Source: Mimachlamys varia | Lineage: Eukaryota > Mollusca > Bivalvia > Pectinida > Pectinidae | Direction: 5' to 3' | NCBI GenBank assembly: GCA_947623455.1 | Contig: OX392527.1 | Span: forward strand, 27,086,201-27,150,200 | DNA: 64,000 nucleotides | In this document: positions 34,501 through 44,467 of the stretch, piece by piece | How positions within the stretch are numbered: the first letter of the stretch is position 1 | Layout: each line of letters starts with the position of its first letter | The notes under the pieces: generated by a model | Database searches by the model: none | What the model saw: only the letters and a program-made list of their open reading frames with translations | What the model was told of the DNA's origin: nothing | Position numbers and translations under genes: made by a program

Positions 34501-37066
34501 TTGCTTCCCTTAACATAAAACAACATTAAATCCATCAAATTTTATTCTCGATGGTATCTGATTGCAAGAAGTTTGAAACAGTCTCTAAAATGTCATAATT
34601 AAGATATCATCGTATGAGGTTTATGGAACTTGTACATGTCCTGAAGTTTTCGTTTTAGCAGCCAGTAAAGCCTGGTGTTCCGTCAGTCTCACATTTGAGT
34701 TTACAGATTAATTATAAATATCTGTGATGGGCTGTATATAATTATTAAAGGATATTCAATAGCTATCTTGTGGTGGACCTGTATTAATTAATATACATGG
34801 GTGAAAGTAAAAAAATTCCTGAAAAACTGAAAATAAATTAAAGTAAGAAAAAGCTGAAAAACTCTGGAAATAATTTTATTGACCATCCATGTGTCAAAAA
34901 ACGGAATTCCGTCACAAAACGGAAAAAAATCACCCATGAATATATCATGGGTGGTGGACTTAAAATCATATCTGCTTTCCACTTCTTATACTACATCACT
35001 TTTAATATTTGATGGGTGGTAGGGTCTCTGAAAAAGTGCCTCTCAACCCTCCCATATATGGTAGATTCTTGATCAGCCCCCAAGATCTTTGGAGACAAGA
35101 ATTGCTATTACCATCACTAAGGATCTTATAAATGTACCGGGTATACCATCCTCGATATCAAAGGGTTATGGTAATCTGAAGTCTCTACACCCCTTGAATA
35201 TGTCATAGCAATACTGAAAGCTCTGTACACACCACATCATTGATGCTCAGAGGCAAAAAGACTAGTTTGGTACTTTGTTGCACATCAAAAGAAACTTGTT
35301 GTGTTTATAGAACTAAACATTGACAGGCTTTTAAATCGGTTGTCACTCGTCTGTAATCTTCAAAAGACAGATATCAGCCTTGTGATTGGTCAGGTTATTT
35401 TTCATGACACCAATCAAACTGCTATCTTCGAGACTTAAGTTTTTGTCCTGACATATTCCAGATTCCAGGGGTGTAGAGAGCATAGGTGAGTGTAACCCCT
35501 GGATATAGAGGATGCTGGTTTACTAAATATGTTAGAAACATCAATGAATGTTACCAGATTGTTGTCCAATCTTAGGTCCTGTAATGCAGTCAGATTTCCA
35601 AAGGAACTTGGGAGAAGCTGAAGCTTGTTTTTTGATAATTGGCAAAACTTCAGAGACTTCAAATTTCCAAAAGACTCTGGTAAATCACTCAAGAGATTCT
35701 GACCTGTAAACAACAAAACACACATAATGAACACAAAAATAAGTTTTTTATTGAATGCATACACATAGATGTATATTGAATTGAATATTGAATCTATTTT
35801 GAAAATAGAAAAAAGCATTAATTCAGAAAGTGTTGGGATAATTTTTAACATTAAATTTCATAATGAAGTTATGCTTGTCTGATTAAAATGACAGATAGAT
35901 GGATCAATCATGGAAATTAATTTGAACTTGTCATCAAAGCAAGTTGCATGATTTTACTTACCCAGATCAAGATATTCAAGGCATGTCAAGTTTCCAAACT
36001 CTTCTGGTAGTGCTTGAAACAGATTTTCATTTAAATGGATTTCTTTAAGGTAAGCTAAATCCCCAATGCTACTCGGTAAAAAACTCAGCCAATTGCCGTT
36101 CTGGAAGGCCCACCTTTCAAGTTCATCTATCACACTCCCGAGATAAAACTTCTCCAAACTTCTAAGTTTACCGATGGAATCTGGTAGCTTTGTCATAAAG
36201 TTTCCCCCAAAGTCAAGTAGTTTGAGCTTTTTGCAGTTTTCTCCAAATCTGTCAGAGAATGGCTCATTGTGGAATTTATTGTCCTTCAAAGAAAGTTCAA
36301 CAGCTTCATATAGATCTGCTATCCAGTCAGGCATTTCTGCCAACTGGTTTCTATCAGCATAGAACTTTTTTAATCTACAAGCAGAGTTGAAGTGAGATGG
36401 TAGAGATTTAATAAAATTCCCAGACAAATCCACAGCTTCCAGATTGTTCAGGTCCCCTAAACTTTCTGGAATTGCTTTTAGTTTGTTGTTACACAGATTA
36501 AGGATACGTAAACACTTCAGTCGCCCGATTCCATCATTCACATGGTCTATTTTATTCTCTTCCAATTCAAGTATTTCTAAACTTTCCAACAGACCTAATG
36601 TGCTTGGAAGACTTTCCAACTTGTTGTCATCCAGGCATAATGTTCGGAGATTTCGGAGTTCACCAATGTTTTCTGGCAACGCTTGGAGACCATTTCCTGT
36701 TGCCTTGAGTACCTGTAGATTTGTCAATCCACATACCGACTCGCTCAATTCCGTCACACAATTTTCATTCAAATATAACTCTCTTAAACAGCTTACACAA
36801 CCAGTAAAAACAGGCAAACTGGTGATTTCATTTCCTGTGAGAGAGAGCACTTCCAAATTGGGGAAGTAATCAGAAAAATGTTCAGGCAATGACTTCAGGT
36901 CATTGTAATCAAGGAGAAGTTGTGCAACCTGGGAGGATGAGCTGGTGAGAATGTCCTCTGGCAAATTCTGAAGGTCACGAGATGACAAGTCTATTTCAGC
37001 AGAACCTGTATCTACATCAGAAGCAATCACCTCCATATTTTCTGTTTCACCCGAGGCTGGCATCAT
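31353..37066 (-). CDS. Leucine-rich-repeat protein with acidic C-terminal half
   Basis: Seven exons with matching phases give 718 residues. Residues from about 25 to 470 are typical intracellular LRRs of about 23 residues (LPESxGxLxxLxxLxLxxN), of the SHOC2/Ras-suppressor/plant PIRL type, with a few irregular repeats around 250-340 (WAFQNGNWLSFLP). There is no signal peptide or membrane segment, so it is probably cytosolic and a protein-binding scaffold. The C-terminal part is unlike classic SHOC2: NNWRGRPRQDVVVHDDDIK, an acidic run EEREEDGSEEEDDQ, EDWDAEIEEIQTENPFG, and an end DDADEDEEE. An in-frame stop lies just upstream of the ATG pair at 37061-37066, supporting the start. I do not recognise a named vertebrate orthologue; a SHOC2-like label would be by repeat type only. 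Confidence 0.9.
31781..31906 (-). CDS. LRR gene coding exon 6
   Basis: The acceptor is atttcactcacag, the donor CCATTTG|gtaggg. It reads GSKEDPVSEVAEPRSEEASE and EDWDAEIEEIQTENPFG; phase 1 to 1. Reading on past the donor would stay open for about 45 codons, but the sequence changes character and the splice is favoured. Confidence 0.85.
32249..32558 (-). CDS. LRR gene coding exon 5
   Basis: The acceptor is tttatctgtag, the donor CACG|gtatgc. It encodes the acidic segment VEEREEDGSEEEDDQ, a basic stretch WRSHTGPQKREKYVRHYDRG and a Ser/Asp-rich end (SSDSKSDEFNGDDDFEPP). It is probably unstructured; phase 0 to 1. Confidence 0.9.
32935..33065 (-). mobile_element. SINE fragment in LRR gene intron
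   Basis: On the minus strand: GGATAGCTCACTTGCC (A-box like), GGCCGGGTTTGATTCCCCG (B-box like) and a body with GGGGTTTTCTCTGGGTACTC that resembles the SINE at 22750. It sits in the intron between exons 4 and 5. Confidence 0.6.
33118..33270 (-). CDS. LRR gene coding exon 4
   Basis: The acceptor is ttactcctatag, the donor GACAAG|gtataa. 51 codons: NKLPIPWQEVPTLSKKTIYA closes the LRR domain, then NNWRGRPRQDVVVHDDDIKS. Phase 0 at both ends. Confidence 0.9.
33590..33920. repeat. Two-unit tandem repeat element, decayed (family 7)
   Basis: About 165-bp units: ccaaaatNtaatNaggtgtagacctNgatcat and cttgaNcacNag recur, with gacctttgacctttt between. tatccccgcgaagtggtcaa at the left may be a decayed hairpin of the CCCC-AACGAAGT-GGGG type. 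It lies in the LRR intron between exons 3 and 4. Confidence 0.45.
34135..34266 (-). CDS. LRR gene coding exon 3
   Basis: The acceptor is ctttgttttgacag, the donor AACGAG|gtttgt. 44 codons: LAELPESFSGLINLNSLDLF and IPTAIEHFTKLIRLDLNE, the last LRRs; phase 0 at both ends. Confidence 0.9.
34790..34945. mobile_element. Small MITE-like inverted-repeat element
   Basis: catgggtgaaagtaaaaaa on the left and ttttttcacccatg-type sequence (gaaaaaaatcacccatgaa) on the right are inverted copies. Between them aaaacggaattccgt is palindromic. Too short to code. In the LRR intron between exons 2 and 3. Confidence 0.4.
35000..35434. other. LRR gene intron, no recognised feature
   Basis: Intron between exons 2 and 3; nothing further supported. 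Confidence 0.5.
35555..35703 (-). CDS. LRR gene coding exon 2
   Basis: The acceptor is ttgtttacag, the donor AATCTG|gtaaca. It reads GQNLLSDLPESFGNLKSLKF and SFGNLTALQDLRLDNNL, two LRRs; phase 1 to 0. Confidence 0.92.
35962..37066 (-). CDS. LRR gene coding exon 1
   Basis: Starts MMPASGETENMEVIASDVD; the exon begins at 37109 after minus-strand acceptor ttatattgtag, so 37109-37067 is 5' UTR. It carries most LRRs (368 codons plus one base). The donor is CTGG|gtaagt, phase 1. Confidence 0.93.
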
Positions 37067-37317
37067 CCATTTAATTTAAACTTTTCCACAATACCGATAT
37101 TTTCAATTTCTACAATATAACAATAAAAAAAGCACAAGGTCATAAGCTTGTAGGTTTGACATATGTAAATTAATATATACATCCAACAAAACTTTGATTC
37201 AAATTATCAGATACGTGCAACAACAACAATTCAACGTATATCTATGTTTTACAATACAATATGACACAAAACTTGGACAAGCATTATAGAATGTTAAACC
37301 AGGAAATATTTGACAAA

Positions 37318-37620
37318 TAAGGGGCCCACGAGCCTTAAAGGTCACCCGAGTTTTGGTATTTCCACAGCTGTTTTTGTTGGTGTGTGGAAATTATCATGAA
37401 ATAATAACAATATCCCACCAGTATGCTATGTCAACATCTTAAACACTTCTTATTTGACAGCAGCAAATTGACAAAATAAAACTATTTTAAAATGCCTATG
37501 CAATATCAAGTACATGTACACTGTATACAGAATTACAGGTGGAAGAATATTTTATAGCATATAAAGTTTAACCCAATTCGAGCCCGCCCTTCAGCCCTGG
37601 GGTGGGCCATGGTTACAGCT
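37318..37620. repeat. Possible fragment of a bivalve interspersed repeat
   Basis: ggggcccacgagccttaaag and gtcacccgagttttggtatt resemble, loosely, the gaggcccaatgggcc...cacctgg end of the family-4 element. A second GC-rich patch at 37575-37610 may be its other end. Weak evidence. Confidence 0.3.
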
Positions 37621-38482
37621 TTCTTACTATAAAACTCTCATCTCAAGATTATGATTCTTACAAACTTTGTTATTTTCAACTGAAAATTAACAGCATATAA
37701 GTGTCATTTTCTTATCTGAACAAGTACTAATCGTAATGAGGACTGTAACAGATGTCCCCCAAAACTACAAATGTACACTACAGTTATAAGTAAAACTAAA
37801 TTTAACCAAAATTGCAGCAACATTTAAATTTTAACACATTAGTTCCCCTCTAATGAAAGTGGTTGTGTAGATAGGTTCATAATTCACCTACAAACAATTT
37901 CATCAAAATCATAATTATATTTATATTTGATTAAATCAGCTTCAAGGTTGCTGTGCTCATAATATCACAATACTCTTATACAGTATACCGTACTAAAAAT
38001 GTATATCATTTTATTTAAATGAGAGGAAGTCTCAAATGCAAATTGTTTATGGACATAAGGTTAGAAAAAAACTTCCTATAGTAGTGGTCTGGACAAACTT
38101 AACGCCAATCATTGGCAGAGGGTAGCTCAACTGGTACAGCATATTTATATTATATGCCACAAGTGTGATGTGACCCAGTTTTGAAACCCAGGGAGTCTGA
38201 TTGTAAACCACTCCTAGCTACTACATTTAGTGCAGGAGACTTACCTTTATTCCAAGTACATATATTATATAAATGTTTAACATGCATATATGGGGACAGG
38301 ATACCCAGAAATGGGTAATACCTAAATAAAGATCTCTTCAGGAGCAAAGACTTGGGGAATGGAGAACTAGGAACCTGATTTGGTCGATCGCTTAAAATGC
38401 CATTATTTCACGTGTCCACTAAATTATATAACATATCTTCACATATTAATCTGGACTGACATTGTTTAAGAAATAAATAAGG

Positions 38483-39845
38483 CAAAAAAAAAAATGTTTC
38501 CGCTTTCGGTCTTCAAAAAGATAGGGACATTTTTTTATTTGGTTCTGTATCTATCTGAATATTTGTAAAATACATAGTATATAAATGACTATTTTAAATT
38601 GAAAATAACTTGTTAAAGAATTCTAAACACTGGTATTTACATCAATCTTATTATATACATATTTGTTTGATATATGTGTAGCCCAGACGTCTAGTACATG
38701 TGTATGTGTAAGCCACATATGTGTCCTGTGTGCACAAGGACTCATGCCGAACATCATCGTGTGTGAGAGTTTGATTGGATGAGAGTGTCGCACGGACTTT
38801 GCGTCCAATTACCCTGCACAGCTCATTCCTTATTATGCCATTCATCATATTTACTTGCCCTGGTTTTATTTGTATAAAAAAGAACTGAAGAAAGCCTAGT
38901 GTTACTTATTTTGTAAGACACTAGGTTACATATGCATTAAATTGAAATAAAAAAAATCTGTTTTAGCAGTTCTTTATATTAACTCTCGTCAGAAAGCACT
39001 TGTGTGGTACGAAAGTACATATTCTACATCTTCATACAGTATTTTGTAAAAATTTGCAGAAGTATATCAAAGAAGTTGCACATAACAAACACAGCTTTAA
39101 ATATTAAAACTTTAATTAAGACTTTAATAAAATGATTAATTTAAACAAATAATTAAACAAAATTTCTCTGAAAATGAAAAAAAATCACTGTAATCTTCTT
39201 ACATTTTTTAGTTTTTGTTGCCGTAAGGTAGAACGAAAGCATGGTTTAATTTGTTCAAACCATTTTGCTGAACATAACACACAAAGGCAGCAGAGTTTTA
39301 AATGTTGTTTGGAGTTCACGGTACCTCGCCTTTGTTTAAACCAAAGTAAAAATAAATGTCAAATTTAACGCTATCCTCAACATCACATTATTGGAATGTA
39401 AGGTATTTTACACCAAATCCAATTACATCGCCGACTGTTAAACCAGACCAACCTTGATTGTCAAACTTGCATTGCTGCATACCGGTACCATCAATACAGC
39501 TACTGGCAAAAACTATACACTCAGTCCGTTTTTAATTGCTATCATGGTGTGTGTGGAAGACTTCTGTGACAAATCTGCTTGTTGTTATTAATGATATCAT
39601 TAAGGACTTTTCACCTCCCTACTGGCATTGATTGGATTTCAATGCCGACACCACGGTAGCCATCTTTAAAGCACCTAAATGACCACGACTAATAGTGAGA
39701 TGTATATAATATCAAAAACGAGACAGGTGATAAAACCCAGAATCCGGTCTTTTTATTTAGAAAAATAACGCAAAAAAATAACTAGGGTCGGCAGGTTTAA
39801 ATAGGGTCGGTCGGGAAAGCGGAAACACAACATTTTATTTTCTTG
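38483..39845. mobile_element. Non-autonomous element with inverted ends, LRR gene 5' intron
   Basis: Left: aaaaatgtttccgctttcgg. Right: gggaaagcggaaacacaaca, its inverted relative, plus a flanking duplicated gggtcggNNggNttaaatag. The interior has no supported gene. A target duplication was not identified. Confidence 0.4.
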
Positions 39846-40059
39846 GCCTAATGCAGACTAGCAATTTAGTTTTGGCCAGGTTCGTTTGGACCCCTCAGAC
39901 CACATGTACCAGATTATCCAGAGGTCTGCCTCGGTCCAAATTAGTGTCTGGTGTTTTCACTCCACGTTCAACTGGTTCAACTAGTTCAACCGGTAGCACG
40001 AATGTACCCTCAGTTTACCTGCAGTCTGTCTTTCTGGCACCTTTTGGAGTTTCCGAGCA

Positions 40060-40850
40060 TTATCTCTGCAACAAGTGTATATATTGAACTGAAATTTGGT
40101 ATACAGATACATCTTGGGGATATCTAGGTCAAGTTCTGATTTGGATACAGTTGAAAGATTTTTTTACAGGGTTACTACCCTTGGTCCTTTTGTTGATCTG
40201 TCCTTCCCTCCTTCCAGTCTTCCTTCGATCCACCGTCTTGTGTGGGGTCTATCTCATACACTACAGGAACTTCATACCTCAAGGGTATGGGCTCATTTTG
40301 ATAATGTGTTGGGTCATGTATCAAAAGCAGGTCATTGTGACCTATATTTTGACCTTTTACCCTCAAGGAAGAGTTCAATTTTTTTCAGAGTTACAGCCCT
40401 TGGACTTAGAAAAATACTGATAATTCAGTTTCCATGCATCATCTCTGCAACGTGTACACATATTGAACTGAAATTTGGTATACAGATACATCTTGGGGAT
40501 ATCTAGGTCAAGTTCTGATATGGATACAGTTGAAAGATTTTTTTACAGAGTTACTTCCCTTGGTCCTTTTGTTGATCTGTCCTTCCCTCCTTCCAGTCTT
40601 CCTTCCGCTGTCTTGTATATATGGGGTCTTTCTCATACAGTACAGGTCACTGGAACTTCATACCTCAAGAGTATGGGCTCATTTTGATGTGTTGTGTCAT
40701 GTATCGAAAGCAGGTCATTCTGTACATTATTTTGTACACTGCAAGTCATTGTAACTTCATACTTGAGGTATTTATTCACTTTGTGAGGCAGTGGGTCATG
40801 CTTAAAAAGTAGGTCACTCTAACCTACATTTTGACCAACATGAAAGAAAA
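40060..40850. repeat. Two-unit ~379-bp tandem repeat (family 6)
   Basis: attgaactgaaatttggtat, cttggggatatctaggtcaa and ttgttgatctgtccttccct recur at an offset of about 379 bases (40084 against 40463). A decayed third unit follows. No hairpin was found; the ctgtccttccctccttcc tract may stand in for the simple repeat of the other families. Confidence 0.7.
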
Positions 40851-41190
40851 CATTTGTTTGGGCTCCATCTCATAAACTACGAGTCAGTGACAGTTCATGT
40901 GTGAGGTATTGGTTTCCATTGGTTCAAAATGTCTTGTTTTTCAATAGCAAAAATTGTCATAAAACATTTTCATCCAGGCAATACACAGGATTGTTTCAAA
41001 TGAAGTTTTTGGATCATGGGATGATCACCAATTGTAATATGAAAGATATAATTATATTAAAGCTAACATTATGTTATAGGAATGAGAAAATGCACATCCA
41101 GAGACCTCCAAACTCTAGAAATGCTCTCCAATGTTGCTACATTATGTGATCACTAGCTTCTCTTGCGAAACTATGTACATTTAGCTCTGC

Positions 41191-41370
41191 CTATGGTTCG
41201 GTCCAAGTGCGTTCGTTTATCACAGAATATTTCTGTGCCTGTCGTGCCGGTTCAACCTGTACCGTGAATGTACCCCAATAGTCCTCTCCGGCTTCGCCAG
41301 TAGGGGAATAATAATCACACTCATTTCCACAAGAACCTAGTGTGCAAACTTCAGTAACAAGAAATGTTTT
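41191..41370 (-). CDS. Small gene exon 2
   Basis: 59 codons and TAG. Cys pair GSCGNEC, then EDYWGTFTVQVEPA. The acceptor chosen (gcataag at 41371-41377) keeps phase 0; alternatives at ttgttag or cactag would need another phase. Confidence 0.55.
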   Translation of the reverse strand, partial: KTFLVTEVCTLGSCGNECDYYSPTGEAGEDYWGTFTVQVEPARQAQKYSVINERTWTEP

Positions 41371-42075
41371 CTTATGCAAGAAAGCTAACAAAGTGTGGTA
41401 GATTATAAACCTAATTACCAAAGAGTTAAGTTACTCTTAAAATCTTAAAAGACCTGTAGGTCCAAAACTCCAAGGCCCCTTTGATTTCAGTGAGTGGTGC
41501 TCAAATTGGGCACACTGTTGCTGGTTTGTTTACACGGCCATGGGAAACGACGTTTGATCAGCTGTGAATAAAAAATATATGTATTCCGAAATAAACACAC
41601 TTACCAAATAAAAGAAAATCCGGACATTTCAGGTCCATTAAGCGTTTACAAATATTTATGAATTAAATTGATTGATTTAACGTTGACAGACTATCTACTT
41701 TTGTAAGCCTACGGGCCAGCCACACAACTCGAAACTTACCGGAAGTTTACAAACGCGGGGTCGAACCGGAAATGAAATTGACCAATGCTGTTAAAATTTA
41801 ACATATGAACATTAATGAAGATGATTAATTAATCACTCCAGTTGACTGAAGCACCAAAATTATTACCATGTGATATTTCCACTATATTGTAAAAAAAGTC
41901 ATATCAAATTATTCTAAAATGTATTTTACGACAATTGACAACTCACCTTTGGCAGAGTATTTGACAGGCGCTTGTTTTGATTCGGCACGATGTCGTCCAC
42001 AAGGTACTTTTTGGAGTTATGGAATACTCTGGCTTCACTATTGTATTTTGGTGAATCTGGAAATTGTTGAGACAT
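41191..42075 (-). CDS. Probable small two-exon gene, unknown function
   Basis: Exon 1 is 42075-41947 (43 codons, MSQQFPDSPKYNSEARVFHN, then KKYLVDDIVPNQNKRLSN, TLPK) with donor AAAG|gtgagt. Exon 2 is 41370-41191 (acceptor ctttcttgcataag; KTFLVTEVCTLGSCGNEC, DYYSPTGEAGEDYWGTFTVQ, VEPARQAQKYSVINERTWTE, P, stop). Together about 102 residues; phases match (0/0). The composition is that of a real protein and the ATG and both splice sites are good. A 48-bp in-frame cassette (41787-41740) may be added. I do not recognise the family. There is no signal peptide or membrane segment. Confidence 0.55.
41740..41787 (-). other. Possible 48-nt exon (cassette or 5' UTR)
   Basis: On the minus strand: attttaacag|CATTGG...CTTCCG|gtaagt. 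It is open in phase 0 (HWSISFPVRPRVCKLP), so it could be a cassette in the small gene. Equally, its donor could belong to a 5' UTR exon of the LRR gene, whose first coding exon has an acceptor at 37110. Two CCGGAA (ETS-type) motifs lie in it. Confidence 0.35.
41947..42075 (-). CDS. Small gene exon 1
   Basis: Begins with ATG at 42075-42073 and ends CCA AAG|gtgagt, a near-consensus donor. All 43 codons are open, with mixed composition (N, K, S, V, D), unlike the AT-rich surroundings. Confidence 0.6.
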
Positions 42076-42694
42076 TCAATGATTGTCGATATCGGAATTG
42101 AATTATGTTTGATCTTAATAGAACCTCCACATGTATATATGCAGCATGCATGCTCTGACTTGTCACATGTACTGTACTGTAAGCTTACAGTAGATCTTCT
42201 GCTGTACTATGTTCTGTAGGCCTACTGTAGTAGTATACTAAAGTAGTGTACTGATTTCGTTCAGGTCTCTTATCATATTGTGGGTTCTCTATGTAATACG
42301 ACTCACTGTATCAAACATTCATATATTCAGTTAAAAGACAGTATTGATCCGATCTATACCAATTACAAATACACATGAGTTTCAATCAAAATTTTTATTT
42401 ATTTCACTCTTCAGTCTGAAACAATATTGATGTATCCATTTCATAGGAATTGTCTGATTGAATACCATTGATGACATACAAACAGTAACAAAAGTAAAAG
42501 AAAGATATCACTTATTTGAAAAAAAAAACAAAGTTAATAAACTTAATATGGTACAACACACCTGTGATTCATGCTGTACACTTGTACTGTTGACCATTAT
42601 CTAGGCCTAATGATGACTGATGGAAACTTCATATATCTGTAAGTTTAAACACTCGCTCAAAATGTCAGACAGATAAACTGGACAGGGTTGATCA

Positions 42695-42790
42695 CTGGCG
42701 ACCAAATGGCTCAATTGATTGAGCATCGATCTGTTTAAGTTTTGAAAGGTCCCTATCTGGACACATTCATTTTTTCACCTGTAACAATAT
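42695..42790 (+). mobile_element. Possible SINE fragment
   Basis: aaatggctcaattgattgag has an A-box-like form; the downstream B-box is degenerate (gttttgaaaggtccc). Confidence 0.3.
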
Positions 42791-43684
42791 AATTATTAAT
42801 GATTAACATAAAAATGTAGAGAAAAGGTCTTAAAGTTGTGTAGGTGGGTTGATCAGTGGGGTAGCTAAGAATGCAAAAAGTATGCAGGGCGATTGGTGTC
42901 GAATATTATTAATTATGTCTAGGGCTTCAATGATTTAATATTTGAGTAATCAGCAGCGATTAGATAATCACTATTAGAAGAAATTAGATGAGTACGAGGT
43001 ATATGTTTTTCAGATGTGTGAGGAAGCAAGGGGTAATTATGACTGTCATCTTGTCGACAACATCCATTTGTAGACTGAGTGTGATTGACATATATGCATA
43101 AAAATACAAACCTGAATACGCAACATACTCAAGTATTAGATGTGTAACGTTACCAGTGACGTGAAGTCAGCGGCGTAAATCATTTCATGTGTTTTACTAT
43201 GTTACAGAATAACTGACCCTAATCGCTTTGATAATGAATAAATACCAAAGCGAAACCAGTGTCCTCAAGTGGCAATTTTATTTTGTTTGTCATTGTGATT
43301 CATGATACCAAAATTACTAATGTATCTTTTAATATGGAGCTGAACAAACAGGTTCGAATGAAAGTGGTATGTTCTGAAAACAAACTTTCACTTTTCACCT
43401 AGAAACTTTTTTTCTCCTCCGTTTAGTATCCATCCAAATTTATAAAATGTACTAACTGTTTACACTAGAATACAATCATTCTCACCTGTGTAGGTTTTCA
43501 TCATGGAGGCCGCCTAATGGCAAGGGTTTGAGTGCCAGTTAAGTGCATGATTTATTAAAAACTGTATTTGCATCATCTTATTAATTATACAATATATATA
43601 TATAATGGATCGTATAGCAAACACGTCTTTATATATATAATCAAGTGTTTTGAATTAAGTTTGTTGGACAACAACACAGAACTT

Positions 43685-43770
43685 ATCGACCTTCCTTCAA
43701 GCAGTTTAGCAGCTGTTTGGAAGGTCACAGGTTCGAACTTTGGTCCAGCCATGCATTTTTCCTCTCTCAA
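43685..43770 (+). mobile_element. Possible SINE fragment
   Basis: aaggtcacaggttcgaactt matches a tRNA B-box; the A-box is not clear. Confidence 0.35.
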
Positions 43771-44390
43771 TTGTTACAGACACAATTACATTGTATGGAT
43801 GACCAGCTATGTACATAGAGGATTTTACACTCATATCAATGTAATATGGAATTTGTTATTAAATCAAATTATTTGATTTGTCACAATTTTCCTAAATTAT
43901 TTTCTATATATATCTATCACATAACTTATATTCATGAGAAAAGATGCCTAAACTCATATCCATTTATATTTTATTTATAAGAATGACAAAGTTCTACTTT
44001 GACAGTAAAAATTCACTACTGAGACAATCATATTACTTCATAAAGACATCGAGACATCATTTGTTTATGACATCATAAATGTGTTACTTCACATGTGTAA
44101 TACATTTTGTACCAAGTTTATGACATAGCCATTGGACATGACTGAACGGAATAGTTACGGTATATGATAAATTATGTATGAAGTGATCAATCTAGATCTG
44201 TTGAAAAAATGCTGAATTTTAAAGTGTGATGGAATTAAATGAGTCTTTCTTTAATCTACAGATAGCTGAAGAAATGTATTAAACTAATTCATGAAAATAT
44301 GCCCTTGCATTAAATATTTTCTTTTCATTTATCTTTTAATTTTGCTTGCCTATAGCTATCTTTGAAGTTGCATGATAAAAGAATGCCAGA

Positions 44391-44467
44391 ATGGCTGATC
44401 CAGATGAAAGTTGGAAGGAATTGGCTGCACAGAAAGAAAGAGAATGGAAGGAAGTCACAAATCTAAG
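44391..44467 (+). CDS. CCDC57: CCDC57 exon 1 (coding)
   Basis: The exon begins at 44356 after ttttgcttgcctatag; ATG at 44391. MADPDESWKELAAQKEREWK then EVTNLR, donor CTAAG|gtaatc, phase 2. Confidence 0.9.

Larger units (their letters stand above)
42076..44355. other. Gap between small gene and CCDC57 coding start
   Basis: Must contain the promoter of the minus-strand small gene and probably the CCDC57 promoter or 5' UTR exon, because 44356 has a good acceptor. I cannot place either by eye. Two tRNA-like SINE fragments lie inside. Confidence 0.4.

Noticed and set aside
36174..36869. Plus-strand open frames opposite the LRR exon
   Set aside because: Antisense shadows of the LRR coding sequence.
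40030..40070. Minus-strand exon-like ttgttgcag|AGATAATGC...CTGCAG|gtaaac
   Set aside because: The acceptor part (catctctgcaac) is the start of the family-6 repeat unit and recurs at 40440, so it is probably fortuitous.
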